Below are positions 1 through 8,211 of a stretch of DNA of 64,000 nt, piece by piece. The notes beneath the pieces are model-generated. The model was not told the DNA's origin. It saw nothing but the letters and a program-made list of their open reading frames with translations, and made no database searches. The position numbers and the translations under genes were made by a program. How positions within the stretch are numbered: position 1 is the first letter of the stretch; the number at the start of each line of letters is the position of its first letter. The stretch spans positions 310,406 through 374,405 of the forward strand of contig NZ_LMUQ01000039.1 of assembly GCF_009765865.1 (NCBI RefSeq). The letters are read 5' to 3'. The DNA is from Acidisoma sp. L85. Lineage in GTDB: Bacteria; Pseudomonadota; Alphaproteobacteria; Acetobacterales; Acetobacteraceae.

Positions 1-467
1 GCTACGCCCGCGCGGACCCTCCGCCAGCTCGGCCCCACGATGCTGGTCGCCCAGCGGCGGCTCGCCTCAACCTTGCCATGCAACCATGCGAACCAGCCAA
101 TCGTCATGAGAGCAGGGCGGCAGGCTTGGTAAATCCAGAGGGCGATGATCACCCCCACTCCCTTGATGAGCACCACGACGGCGGTCGCCGCGGCGTATTG
201 CTTGTGGGCGAAGAGGAAGGCGGCATAGAAGCCGCCGACATGGCTCATTGCCTCCGGGATGAGAAACAGCGGAAGGATCGCCCAAGGCGGCAGCCGGGCC
301 AGACGCGCCTCAAGATGGCGAACCGGCGTCCAGCGCCGCAGCACGCGCGACCCCGAGCGCAGCATCGCCTCGCCGAGCACGAGCATAAGCGCGAAAGGCA
401 ACAGGAGGGCATCGACGAGTCGCCGCCGCCAGCGGGCGCGGCCTTGGCCGAGGAAGGGTTGAGGCAT
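1..467 (-). CDS. Partial integral membrane protein, unknown function
   Basis: An open frame runs without a stop from an ATG at 467-465 off the left edge, giving at least 155 residues; the C-terminus is missing. The start has an AGAAGG-like ribosome site just upstream. The protein begins basic (RARWRRRLVDALLLPFAL) and shows three or four hydrophobic segments: about residues 18-33, 60-88 and 94-130, the last including VVVLIKGVGVIIALWIYQA. It therefore sits in the inner membrane. It is divergent from lptF with 178 bases between. I do not recognise the family; the divergent position next to the LPS export operon is the only functional hint. Confidence that it is coding comes from the uninterrupted frame, the ribosome site and the consistent membrane pattern. 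Confidence 0.6.
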   Translation of the reverse strand, partial: MPQPFLGQGRARWRRRLVDALLLPFALMLVLGEAMLRSGSRVLRRWTPVRHLEARLARLPPWAILPLFLIPEAMSHVGGFYAAFLFAHKQYAAATAVVVLIKGVGVIIALWIYQACRPALMTIGWFAWLHGKVEASRRWATSIVGPSWRRVRAGV

Positions 468-554
468 GGCGACCTTCTACGCCACTTCGCCCATTCCCCG
501 CACCTTAACTCCCCCCAAGGTAGGGCCGCCCAAAAACAGGGACGGCCGGGGCTT

Positions 555-583
555 TTGTGAATTCCGGCCCCCTCCATTAGAAC
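555..583 (+). promoter_or_regulatory. Candidate sigma-70-type promoter of the lptF operon
   Basis: TTGTGA at 555-560 and TAGAAC at 578-583 are separated by exactly 17 bases, each matching four of six consensus positions, 62 bases upstream of the chosen lptF start. Prediction by eye only. Confidence 0.35.
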
Positions 584-645
584 CGGCGCCTCCCGACCCG
601 GGACGCTGCCGCGCCGCCGACGAGGACAGGATACGACACGCAGAT

Positions 646-1824
646 ATGGCGACCGCCTCCCCCTTCCGGTCCGGGTTCACGCGCCTGGACCGCTATATCT
701 TCAAGCAGGTGCTGACGGCGCTGATCGCCGTCACCGTGGCACTCGTCGCCCTCATCTGGCTCACCCAGTCGCTGCGTTTCGTCGAGCTCATCGTCAATCG
801 CGGCCTGTCGCCCTTCGTCTTCCTCCGGCTGACTGTGCTGCTGATCCCGAGCTTTATCGCGGTGATACTGCCCATCACGACCTTCGTGGTGGTGCAATTC
901 GTCTACCAGCGGCTGGCCGGCGACCGCGAATTGACCGTGATGCGAGCGGCCGGCCAGTCGCCACTGGCGCTCGCCAAGCCTACCTTGCTGCTGACCCTGC
1001 TCGTCACGCTGTTCTGCTACTGGCTCAACCTCTCGGTGGTGCCGGCGAGTTTCGCCGCCTTCCGGGAGTTCCAGTTCGAAATTCGCAACCGCATCGCCGC
1101 CTTCCTGCTGCAGGAGGGCGTGTTCACGCCGATTGCCCCGAACCTCACCGTCTATGTCCGCAAACGGGACCAGGACGGCACGCTGCACGGCATCCTGGTC
1201 GATGACGAGCGCAGCGGAACCGACCCCACCACCATCCTCGCCGAAGGCGGCCGGATCATTCCCGGCCCGCTCGGTCCGCGCGTGGTGCTGTTCAAGGGCG
1301 TGCGGCAGGAGGTTGATGCCAAGACCGGGCGCCTCAACCTGCTGAGCTTCAGCGAAAACGTCATTAACCTCGCCGAAAGCGCCGGCGGACAGGATGCCCG
1401 CTTCCGCGACGATTCCGAGGTTTCCCTGCATGATTTGCTCAACCCGCCGCCCGGCGAGATCAGGCCGCAGGATATCCCGAAATGGCGGGCCGAGGCGCAT
1501 CGGCGGCTCGCGGCGCCGCTCACCATCATCTCCTACGCAATGGTCGCCCTCGCTTCGGTTCTTACCGGCGCTTTCCGGCGGCATGGCGGTTTGCTGCGGC
1601 CGCTGATCGGCGTCGCCATCACGGTGGGATTGGTGGCGCTGGGGCTAACGGTCAACAATATCGCTGCACGCGACAGCGCTTGGCTGCCTCTTGTCTGGGC
1701 CCATGCGGTGCTGCCCGGGCTGATCGCCGGATGGCTGCTACTACGGCCTGAGCGCTTCCGGGTTCCGGCACCACCCGAGTCTCTCGTCTCCGCGCGTCCC
1801 GACACCGTTAGCGGGCCGGGCTGA
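646..1824 (+). CDS. lptF: LPS export ABC transporter permease LptF
   Basis: LptF pairs with LptG to form the inner-membrane permease of the LptB2FG transporter, which extracts LPS from the inner membrane and drives it toward the outer membrane. The 392-residue protein has the YjgP/YjgQ layout: two or three N-terminal membrane helices (FTRLDRYIFKQVLTALIAV at the start), a beta-jellyroll periplasmic domain (about 150-280) and three C-terminal helices. The frame is open further upstream to 466, but the ATG at 646 gives the normal LptF N-terminus and length. It begins the operon lptF-lptG-lptD-surA-ksgA; lptG follows after 4 bases. Family and order are well established, so the call is firm. Confidence 0.95.
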   Translation: MATASPFRSGFTRLDRYIFKQVLTALIAVTVALVALIWLTQSLRFVELIVNRGLSPFVFLRLTVLLIPSFIAVILPITTFVVVQFVYQRLAGDRELTVMRAAGQSPLALAKPTLLLTLLVTLFCYWLNLSVVPASFAAFREFQFEIRNRIAAFLLQEGVFTPIAPNLTVYVRKRDQDGTLHGILVDDERSGTDPTTILAEGGRIIPGPLGPRVVLFKGVRQEVDAKTGRLNLLSFSENVINLAESAGGQDARFRDDSEVSLHDLLNPPPGEIRPQDIPKWRAEAHRRLAAPLTIISYAMVALASVLTGAFRRHGGLLRPLIGVAITVGLVALGLTVNNIAARDSAWLPLVWAHAVLPGLIAGWLLLRPERFRVPAPPESLVSARPDTVSGPG

Positions 1825-1828
1825 GCCG

Positions 1829-2941
1829 ATGTTCCCGTCTCCCATCCTGACGATCTACATCAGCCGGCAGTTCTCCGTCGCGGTGGCTTCGGTCCTTGCC
1901 GCCCTTACCGGGCTGGTCTCGCTCTTCGATTTCCTGGAGTTGCTGCGTCGCTCGGCCTCCCGCCCCGACGCGACCTTCAACCTCATTGTCGAGATGGCGC
2001 TGCTGCGGACGCCCTGGGTGGTCATGACGATCCTGCCCTTCGCCATCCTGCTTGGGGGCATCTGGGCCTTCTGGCGGCTTACCCGCTCTTCTGAACTGGT
2101 AGTGGCGCGGGCAGCCGGGCTTTCAGCCTGGCAGTTTCTGGGCGGCCCGGTGCTGTGTGCCCTCGCCCTCGGGCTCTTTGCCGTCGGGGGGCTGAGCCCG
2201 GTCTCGGCGGCGCTGTTTGCCCAGGCGGAGCGGCTGCAGGAAAGCTTCCTCGACGCCGGCGGCGGTCCGCTCGCGTTGAATGGCGGCCAGCTCTGGCTAC
2301 GCCAGGCGGACAATACCGGGAGTGTCCAGGGTGTCGCCATCATGCATGCGCGTGGCGTGATGATGAGGGATAACGTGCTAACCGCCTCGCAAGTCAGCAT
2401 CTTCCGTCTCGGTCCCAACGATCACATGATCGACCGCATCGAAGCGATGCAGGCGCGGCTCATTCCCCACAGCTGGCTACTCGCCAATGCCCGCGTCCTC
2501 GTGCCAGGAAAGCTGCCCTCACCACCGAGCGCGATGGCGATGCCGACAGACCTGACTATCGACCGCATCCAGCAGAGCTTCGCGGCGCCCGAGGCGCTTT
2601 CCTTCTGGCGCCTGCCGGGCTTCATCCATGTGCTGGAGCGCGCGGGCTTTTCGGCGGTGGGTCACCGCTTGCGATTCCAGGCTTTGCTGGCACTTCCGCT
2701 GCTCTGTGCCACGATGTCCCTGGTGGCGGCCGGATTCTCGATGCAGAGCAGCCGGAGAGGCGGCGTGGGGCGGATGATCGGCGGCGGAGTCGCAGCCGGC
2801 TTCGCCCTTTTCATGCTCTCGAATATCGCTGAGCAGTTTGGGCAATCAGGGGCGCTCCCTGTGGTATTGGCGGCTTGGGCGCCGGCCGCCGCCGGCCTCA
2901 TGCTCGCGCTGTCGCTTCTTCTCCATCTCGAAGACGGCTAA
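1829..2941 (+). CDS. lptG: LPS export ABC transporter permease LptG
   Basis: Second permease subunit of the LptB2FG LPS exporter. The 370 residues follow the YjgP/YjgQ family plan: N-terminal helices (the start reads SPILTIYISRQFSVAVASV), a hydrophilic periplasmic beta domain in the middle and three C-terminal helices ending near residue 365. It starts 4 bases after lptF stops and ends 9 bases before lptD, so the three are translated from one message. The juxtaposition with a second YjgP/YjgQ protein and with LptD settles which member of the family it is. Nothing unusual was seen in length or motifs. Confidence 0.95.
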   Translation: MFPSPILTIYISRQFSVAVASVLAALTGLVSLFDFLELLRRSASRPDATFNLIVEMALLRTPWVVMTILPFAILLGGIWAFWRLTRSSELVVARAAGLSAWQFLGGPVLCALALGLFAVGGLSPVSAALFAQAERLQESFLDAGGGPLALNGGQLWLRQADNTGSVQGVAIMHARGVMMRDNVLTASQVSIFRLGPNDHMIDRIEAMQARLIPHSWLLANARVLVPGKLPSPPSAMAMPTDLTIDRIQQSFAAPEALSFWRLPGFIHVLERAGFSAVGHRLRFQALLALPLLCATMSLVAAGFSMQSSRRGGVGRMIGGGVAAGFALFMLSNIAEQFGQSGALPVVLAAWAPAAAGLMLALSLLLHLEDG

Positions 2942-2950
2942 GGATCGGCG

Positions 2951-5173
2951 ATGTCCAAGACGAGTTACGGGATCGGCCTGATCGCCCTCGCCGCCACAGT
3001 CGCAGCGGTCGTCGCCGTACCGCGCGTCCAGCACGCCCATGCCCAGATCGCCGGGCTTACGGGCGGCGAGACGGCATCCGACGCGAAGCAGCCAGTGACG
3101 TTTCGGGCCGATCGGATCGAATACAACCAGAAGTCGAACATCGTCACGCTGAGCGGACATGTGGAGGCGTGGCAGGCTGGCCACGTCCTATTCGCTGATC
3201 ACGTGCTGTATGACCGCAACACCAATATTTCCGATGCGATTGGTCACGTGGTGCTCATCTCCCCCGACGGGCAGGTGGTTTACTCGGATTACGCCGAGCT
3301 CAGCCGCGACATGACCAACGGCATCATGAAGTCGATGAACGTGACCTTGCCGAGCAACGCCAAGCTCGCGGCGAATGGCGCGAGGCGGACCGAGGGCAAG
3401 CTCAACGAACTCAGCCATGCGGTCTACACGGCCTGCGAGGTCTGCCTGAAGCATCCCAAAAGTTATCCGCTTTGGCAGATTCGCGCGCGATCGGGCGTGC
3501 AGGATCTGCAGCATCACGTGATCGAATACAAAGACGCGACGATGCAGATCTACGGCGTTCCGGTCGCGTATTTTCCCTATTTCTGGCATCCCGACCCGAC
3601 GGCCAAGCGGATGAGTGGCCTGCTCATTCCCAGCATCGGCGTCAATAGCCATCTCGGTGGGTTCCTCGACCTTCCCTATTATATTGTGCTCGACGACCAG
3701 TCCGATGCGACGGTCACGCCGATCCTGACGACGCATAACGGCGCCGCCGGTGACCTCAAGTATCGCCGCGCCTTCAATTTTGGTCAGGTAAATGCGGATG
3801 TTTCGGGCGGCTACGATGAGGGCAAGCTGGAGGGCGCTCTCTTCGCCCATGGCACCTTCGACCTCAATGACACCTGGCGCGCGGGCTTCGATTTCGAACG
3901 CGCATCCTCGGTCAGCTACCTCAACGACTACTCCATCCTGCCGAGTGTCAACGAACTGACAAGCGACGCTTATCTCGAAGGTTTCGGCAACGGCTCCTAT
4001 GCCCGCATCGACAGCCGCTGGTATCAGGGCCTCACCGACAGCGTGACCGACAGCGAGTTGCCGGTGGTGCTGCCGCATGCCGAGTATTCCTTCACCGGCA
4101 CGCCCGATACCCTCGGCGGCCATGTCAATTTCGATGCCAGCTTCTTTAATATCCTGCGCAGCACCGGCACGAACACGCTACGCGGCGCCGCGACGACCGA
4201 ATACGAACTGCCCTTCCACGACAATCTCGGCGGCCAGTGGAGCACCGTCTTCCACCTTGACGCCGCAGGCTATTCCGCGCGCGACCTGAGCCAGTTCCCG
4301 AACTTCTCGACCGGCGCGAATGACGCGCAGACCGCGCGGGCCCTGCCGCAGATCGCGCTGAATTATCGCTGGCCGTTGATCAACGATAGCGGGCGCTGGG
4401 GTTCCGAATTGATCGAGCCGATTTTCCAGCTCATCGCCGCGCCGATCGTGGGCAACAGCGTCGACAAGACCAATATCCCGAACGAGGACAGCTTCGACTT
4501 CAATTTCACCGACGCCAACCTGTTCGGTTTCAACAAATACCCAGGCCTTGATCGGCTGGAGAGCGGCATGCGCGCCAATCTTGCGCTTCATGGGGCTTGG
4601 TATCTGAACAATGGTAGCGTGATCGACGCGCTGGTCGGCCAGTCCTATCGCGCCCACAAGGATGACACCTTCCCTGTCGGCTCCGGCCTTGAGGACAATA
4701 TCTCGGATATCGTGGCGAAGATTTCCTATACGCCGAATCAGTATGTCGATTTCACCTATCGCACGCGACTCAGCCACGTTTCGCTGCAAAATGAATTCAT
4801 CGATGCCTTCGCGACGGCGGGCGTTCCGATACTGCGGGTCTCGGCGGGCTATCTATATTCCTCCACCGATCCCTACTTCTTCTACGACGGCGTGCCGCCG
4901 CCGGCGTCCTATTTTACGCCCCGCAACGAAGCAACGCTGGGCATTAGCACGCAGCTCCAGCAGTGGACGCTGAACGCCTCCGCGCAGCGCAACCTGCAAA
5001 CCGGGCAATTCGACGCGACCAATCTTGACGCGACCTGGCAGAATGACTGTCTCGCGCTTAGTGCCAGCTTCAGCCGCCGTTACACCTCGGTCGCGGATGA
5101 CGACGGTTCGACCACGTTGCTGTTCCGCGTGGTCTTCAAGACCCTCGGCGGCATCGGCTTCAACGCCCTCTAA
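2951..5173 (+). CDS. lptD: LPS-assembly outer membrane protein LptD
   Basis: LptD is the outer-membrane beta-barrel that inserts LPS into the outer leaflet. The 740-residue protein has an N-terminal signal/anchor (about 5-31, ending near HAHAQ), an OstA-like periplasmic domain (about 47-155; FRADRIEYNQKSNIVTLSGH is typical) and a long C-terminal barrel rich in alternating aromatic strands. Three cysteines are visible after the signal: C162 and C165 in TACEVC, and one near residue 705 in QNDC. E. coli LptD uses four cysteines for its disulphides, so the pairing here must differ. It lies between lptG and surA; SurA is the chaperone needed for LptD folding in E. coli, which fits the operon. The stop overlaps a possible surA ATG. 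Confidence 0.95.
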   Translation: MSKTSYGIGLIALAATVAAVVAVPRVQHAHAQIAGLTGGETASDAKQPVTFRADRIEYNQKSNIVTLSGHVEAWQAGHVLFADHVLYDRNTNISDAIGHVVLISPDGQVVYSDYAELSRDMTNGIMKSMNVTLPSNAKLAANGARRTEGKLNELSHAVYTACEVCLKHPKSYPLWQIRARSGVQDLQHHVIEYKDATMQIYGVPVAYFPYFWHPDPTAKRMSGLLIPSIGVNSHLGGFLDLPYYIVLDDQSDATVTPILTTHNGAAGDLKYRRAFNFGQVNADVSGGYDEGKLEGALFAHGTFDLNDTWRAGFDFERASSVSYLNDYSILPSVNELTSDAYLEGFGNGSYARIDSRWYQGLTDSVTDSELPVVLPHAEYSFTGTPDTLGGHVNFDASFFNILRSTGTNTLRGAATTEYELPFHDNLGGQWSTVFHLDAAGYSARDLSQFPNFSTGANDAQTARALPQIALNYRWPLINDSGRWGSELIEPIFQLIAAPIVGNSVDKTNIPNEDSFDFNFTDANLFGFNKYPGLDRLESGMRANLALHGAWYLNNGSVIDALVGQSYRAHKDDTFPVGSGLEDNISDIVAKISYTPNQYVDFTYRTRLSHVSLQNEFIDAFATAGVPILRVSAGYLYSSTDPYFFYDGVPPPASYFTPRNEATLGISTQLQQWTLNASAQRNLQTGQFDATNLDATWQNDCLALSASFSRRYTSVADDDGSTTLLFRVVFKTLGGIGFNAL

Positions 5174-5208
5174 TGCAACAACAAGAAACTCGAGCGAAGG
5201 TAGCGTAT

Positions 5209-6522
5209 ATGTCCCTCCGCCTGAAAATGGCCTGTCTGCTGGTGCTCTCAGTTTGGCTGGCCGTCGCGACGCTTCATCCCGCCCGCGCGCAAGACGCCTC
5301 GATCGCCGCGGTGGTCAATGGAGATGTCGTGACCCAGGCCGATGTGGAGAATCGCGCGCGCTTCTTCGCGTTGGCAACCGGTCAGCGGGTCTCACCCGAT
5401 GTGCTGCAACATCTCAAGCCGCAGATCCTGCAGCAGCTCATCAATGAGCGGCTGGAGATTCAGGAAGCCGAGAAACGTGGCGTGGTGGTGCCCGACCGGT
5501 CAGTCGCCCAGGCGATCACCGAGATCGAGCATTCGAACAACATGGGGCCGGGTGTGCTCCATCAGAAGCTGACCGAACTCGGCATCGGCTTCGATACGTT
5601 GGTCAACCAGGTGCGCACGCAGCTCGCCTGGACGCAGGTGCTGCATCAGGTTCTCGGCGATGCGGGACGCCCGAGTGCCGCCGATATCGACCGTCGTATT
5701 CTCATTGAGAAGAACAAGGGCGCGCAGCCACAATATAACGTCGGCGAAATCTTCATCCGGGTCGCCAATCAGGCGGCTCAGATGGACGCGCAGAACTTCG
5801 CCAATACCGTGATCGCTCAGCTGCGCAGCGGCGCGCCCTTCCCGATCATCGCGGCGCAGTTCAGCCAAGGCGAGACGGCGCTGCAGGGCGGCTCGCTCGG
5901 CTGGGTTGGACCGGATCAGCTCGATCCCGCGGTCCTCGCCTTGGTGTCGCAAATGCCGATCGGCGCCATCAGCAATCCGGTGCAGGTGGCGGGCGGGCTG
6001 GTGATCGTGCAGCTGCGCGGCCGGCAAGGCCCCGGGATGGCGGGCCCGGACGCCGGCGGTGATGCGGGTGCCAATGTCATGCTCAGCGTGCGGCAGATTT
6101 TCCTGCCGTTCACCACGCCGCTCGATCCGAAAAATCCTACCGAGCAGCAGCGGCAGACGATGGTGACTTTCCACAAGATCGCGACCTCAGTGCATAGCTG
6201 CGACGATATGGAGGCCGCGAACCGCGCCGATGGCGGCACGAAGCCTGCGGACCCTGGGCCGGTCAACCTCGCCCAGGTCACGCCACCGCAGTTCCAGAGG
6301 CTTCTCGCCAGTCTGCCGGTCGGCAAGCCGAGTCCGCCGCTTATCGCCAATAACGGTGTGACCCTTGTCATGGTTTGCGGCCATGCGGCGGCCACCGCAC
6401 AGGTGGCAGACAACTCCCGGGAGGCGGTGGCGCAACAGATCTTCGAGCGCCGGATCGATCTCACGGCGGAGCAGACCCTGGACGATCTGCGGCGGCGTGC
6501 TTCGATCCAGATCATGCATTGA
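5209..6522 (+). CDS. surA: SurA-like periplasmic peptidyl-prolyl isomerase/chaperone
   Basis: Periplasmic chaperone for outer-membrane proteins with a parvulin-type prolyl isomerase domain. I chose the ATG at 5209 (437 residues): a GAAGG site lies at 5196-5200 and the protein then starts with a clean signal peptide, MSLRLKMACLLVLSVW, with cleavage near ARAQ. An alternative ATG at 5173 overlaps the lptD stop and would add 12 residues. The SurA N-terminal chaperone segment is at about 30-170, the parvulin domain at about 180-285 (FSQGETALQGGSLGWV is diagnostic), and a second, degenerate PPIase-like segment follows. It stops inside the TTG start of ksgA. The place downstream of lptD supports SurA over other parvulins. 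Confidence 0.9.
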   Translation: MSLRLKMACLLVLSVWLAVATLHPARAQDASIAAVVNGDVVTQADVENRARFFALATGQRVSPDVLQHLKPQILQQLINERLEIQEAEKRGVVVPDRSVAQAITEIEHSNNMGPGVLHQKLTELGIGFDTLVNQVRTQLAWTQVLHQVLGDAGRPSAADIDRRILIEKNKGAQPQYNVGEIFIRVANQAAQMDAQNFANTVIAQLRSGAPFPIIAAQFSQGETALQGGSLGWVGPDQLDPAVLALVSQMPIGAISNPVQVAGGLVIVQLRGRQGPGMAGPDAGGDAGANVMLSVRQIFLPFTTPLDPKNPTEQQRQTMVTFHKIATSVHSCDDMEAANRADGGTKPADPGPVNLAQVTPPQFQRLLASLPVGKPSPPLIANNGVTLVMVCGHAAATAQVADNSREAVAQQIFERRIDLTAEQTLDDLRRRASIQIMH

Positions 6523-7373
6523 ACGCGCTTCCGCCGCTGCGGGATGTCATCGTCCGGCACAATTTCCGGGCGCGTCACTCGCTCGGGCAGCATTTCCTGC
6601 TCGACCTCAACCTCACGGCGCGGATCGCGGGGCTGGCCGGGGACTTGAGTGGGCGGCATGTGGTGGAGGTCGGGCCGGGTCCAGGCGGGTTGACGCGGGC
6701 GCTGCTCGACACCGCGGCGGTCGATGTGACGGCGATCGAGATCGATCCGCGGGGCGTGGCGGCGCTGGAGGAGCTGGCGCCGCATTATCCTGGACGGCTC
6801 GCGATCGTCGCAGGGGATGCCATGCGGGTCGATATTCCGGGGCTGGTGCCGGCGCCGCGCCAGATCGTCGCGAACCTGCCGTATAATGTGGGCACGCCGC
6901 TGCTGATCGGGTGGCTGCGGCAGGCTGCGGCTTTCGAGCGGATGATTCTGATGTTCCAGGAGGAGGTGGCGCAGCGCATAGCGGCGGCGCCGGACACGCC
7001 GGCTTATGGTCGGCTGTCGATCCTCGCACAATGGACCTGCCGGGCCGATATCGCGATGCGGCTGCCGGCGGAGGCGTTTACGCCGCCACCCAAGGTCGCC
7101 TCGAATATCGTGCGGCTGACGCCACATGCAGAGCAGCCCGAGCCCGCGCTTTTCACGATCATGGAACGGCTGACGGCGGCGGCTTTCGGACAGCGGCGCA
7201 AAATGCTGCGGGCGGCGCTTAAGCCGCTCGGCGGCGAGGCGCTGTTGCGACGAGCCGAGATCGAGCCGACGCGGCGGGCGGAGACGCTCTCCGTGGCGGA
7301 GTTCGATCGCTTGGCGCGACTTTTGGCGATCGAAGCCATGACTAGTGTTGCGGAGGTTGTGCCGCAGTCGTGA
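6519..7373 (+). CDS. ksgA: 16S rRNA (adenine1518-N6/adenine1519-N6)-dimethyltransferase
   Basis: KsgA (RsmA) dimethylates two adjacent adenines near the 3' end of 16S rRNA using S-adenosylmethionine. Visible motifs are the N-terminal RHSLGQHFLLD, the SAM-binding EVGPGPGGLTRALL (residues 50-63) and the catalytic NLPYN starting at residue 119. The frame stays open upstream into surA, but no ATG lies in a sensible place; the TTG at 6519-6521 overlaps the surA TGA (TTGA), the usual form of translational coupling, and gives 285 residues, normal for the family. In many proteobacteria pdxA separates surA and ksgA; here they overlap. The gene ends the operon directly before a strong terminator. Confidence 0.93.
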   Translation: MNALPPLRDVIVRHNFRARHSLGQHFLLDLNLTARIAGLAGDLSGRHVVEVGPGPGGLTRALLDTAAVDVTAIEIDPRGVAALEELAPHYPGRLAIVAGDAMRVDIPGLVPAPRQIVANLPYNVGTPLLIGWLRQAAAFERMILMFQEEVAQRIAAAPDTPAYGRLSILAQWTCRADIAMRLPAEAFTPPPKVASNIVRLTPHAEQPEPALFTIMERLTAAAFGQRRKMLRAALKPLGGEALLRRAEIEPTRRAETLSVAEFDRLARLLAIEAMTSVAEVVPQS

Positions 7374-7403
7374 AAAAGGCCTGCGAGCACGCAGGCCTTT
7401 TCG
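7374..7403 (+). terminator. Rho-independent terminator after ksgA
   Basis: A perfect 12-base stem, AAAAGGCCTGCG (7374-7385) and CGCAGGCCTTTT (7390-7401), closes a four-base AGCA loop and begins one base after the ksgA stop. The T-run on the 3' arm and A-run on the 5' arm make it usable in both directions. It ends the LPS/outer membrane operon. Confidence 0.9.
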
Positions 7404-7472
7404 TCGACGGCTTAGGGAAGGCGATCGGGGCCAGAGCAGGATGTCTCTGGTTTCAACCGCTCGTTTCCCCTT

Positions 7473-7560
7473 CGTCATGCTCGGCGAAGGCAGAGCATCC
7501 ACGTCTTCCTTGCTCGACGAAGGCGAGACGTGGATGGCACGCCTTCGCGTGCCATGACGG
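7473..7560. repeat. 88-base REP-like palindromic element, copy 1
   Basis: This copy and 11169-11256 have the same length and share both ends: CGTCATGCTCGGCGAAGG at the left and CGTGGATGGCA...TGCCATGACGG at the right. The right half folds into a hairpin with stem GGCACG (7536-7541) / CGTGCC (7548-7553) and loop CCTTCG. The middle is not conserved. The ends are roughly inverted copies of each other, as in REP/BIME-type bacterial repeats. Confidence 0.8.
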
Positions 7561-7598
7561 ATCTTTGGGTCGCACCCAGTATCAGGTCGTCACAACAC

Positions 7599-7991
7599 CT
7601 AGGACGGGTTGGCGGGCGCTCCGGGCGACGGGGTCGGGGGCGCCATCGGGGCGGGGTTCGGCGGTGCCATCATGGGGGTCGCGGGGGCCATTGTGGAGCC
7701 CGGCGCCATCGGCATCGCCGAGCTCGGCGCCGACATCGGGCTCATGTTGTTCTTAAGCTGCTCAGCGTTGAGCATGTCGGCCGAGTGATCCGCGTCCGAA
7801 GGGCCGCTCATGGCCGTGCCGTGCTTCATCCAATGCTTGTGCTTCATGCCCATACCCATGGGCTTCGCCATGCTAGAGCCGCTGGCACTCGGCGCGGCCA
7901 TCGGGGTGGTGCTGGTCGATTGCGCCCATGCGGAGGCGCTTCCCATGATCGCCACGCTACAAATCGTCGAGAGAAGGAAGGTCTTTTTCAT
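7599..7991 (-). CDS. Secreted Met/Pro/Ala-rich protein, possible metal binding
   Basis: A 130-residue exported protein of unknown family. I chose the ATG at 7991-7989 because a GGAGAC ribosome site precedes it and the protein then opens with a classical signal peptide (MKKTFLLSTICSVAIMGSA, cleavage near AWAQ). The mature part is low-complexity: many Met, Pro, Ala and Ser, with a central KPMGMGMKHKHWMKHG cluster of methionines and histidines, and a Pro-Ala-Met tail. Met/His clusters of this kind can bind copper or other soft metals in the periplasm, but no defined domain is visible and this is only a suggestion. It stands alone, convergent with ksgA and divergent from the transketolase-like gene. 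Confidence 0.65.
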   Translation of the reverse strand: MKKTFLLSTICSVAIMGSASAWAQSTSTTPMAAPSASGSSMAKPMGMGMKHKHWMKHGTAMSGPSDADHSADMLNAEQLKNNMSPMSAPSSAMPMAPGSTMAPATPMMAPPNPAPMAPPTPSPGAPANPS

Positions 7992-8211
7992 GTCGGTCTC
8001 CATGCCTTTTGAGTTCAATCAGCTTTAGGCGCCGGCTAATCAGTACGGGTACAGCCCTTCGCGAAGCCCCTATGGCGCCGTGATCGTAGCCCGACATGGG
8101 GTTGCTCGCCAGAAGCGGAAGGGGTTGCTCAGCCCCGGCGCTCAGTCCAAAACCCCTCCATTCCGCCATACACCCTTCGTTCCAGAGGGCCGGACGGTTG
8201 CAGGAGGTTCG

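Noticed and set aside
577..1584. Long minus-strand open frame opposite lptF
   Set aside because: Antisense shadow of the lptF frame in GC-rich DNA; low-complexity, Asp/Gln-rich residues and no family resemblance.
3188..4123. Open frame opposite lptD
   Set aside because: Antisense shadow; translation has no domain and lptD is certain.
5916..7502. Minus-strand open frame of over 500 codons across surA and ksgA
   Set aside because: Arg-rich translation opposite two well-recognised genes; it is a GC-rich shadow.
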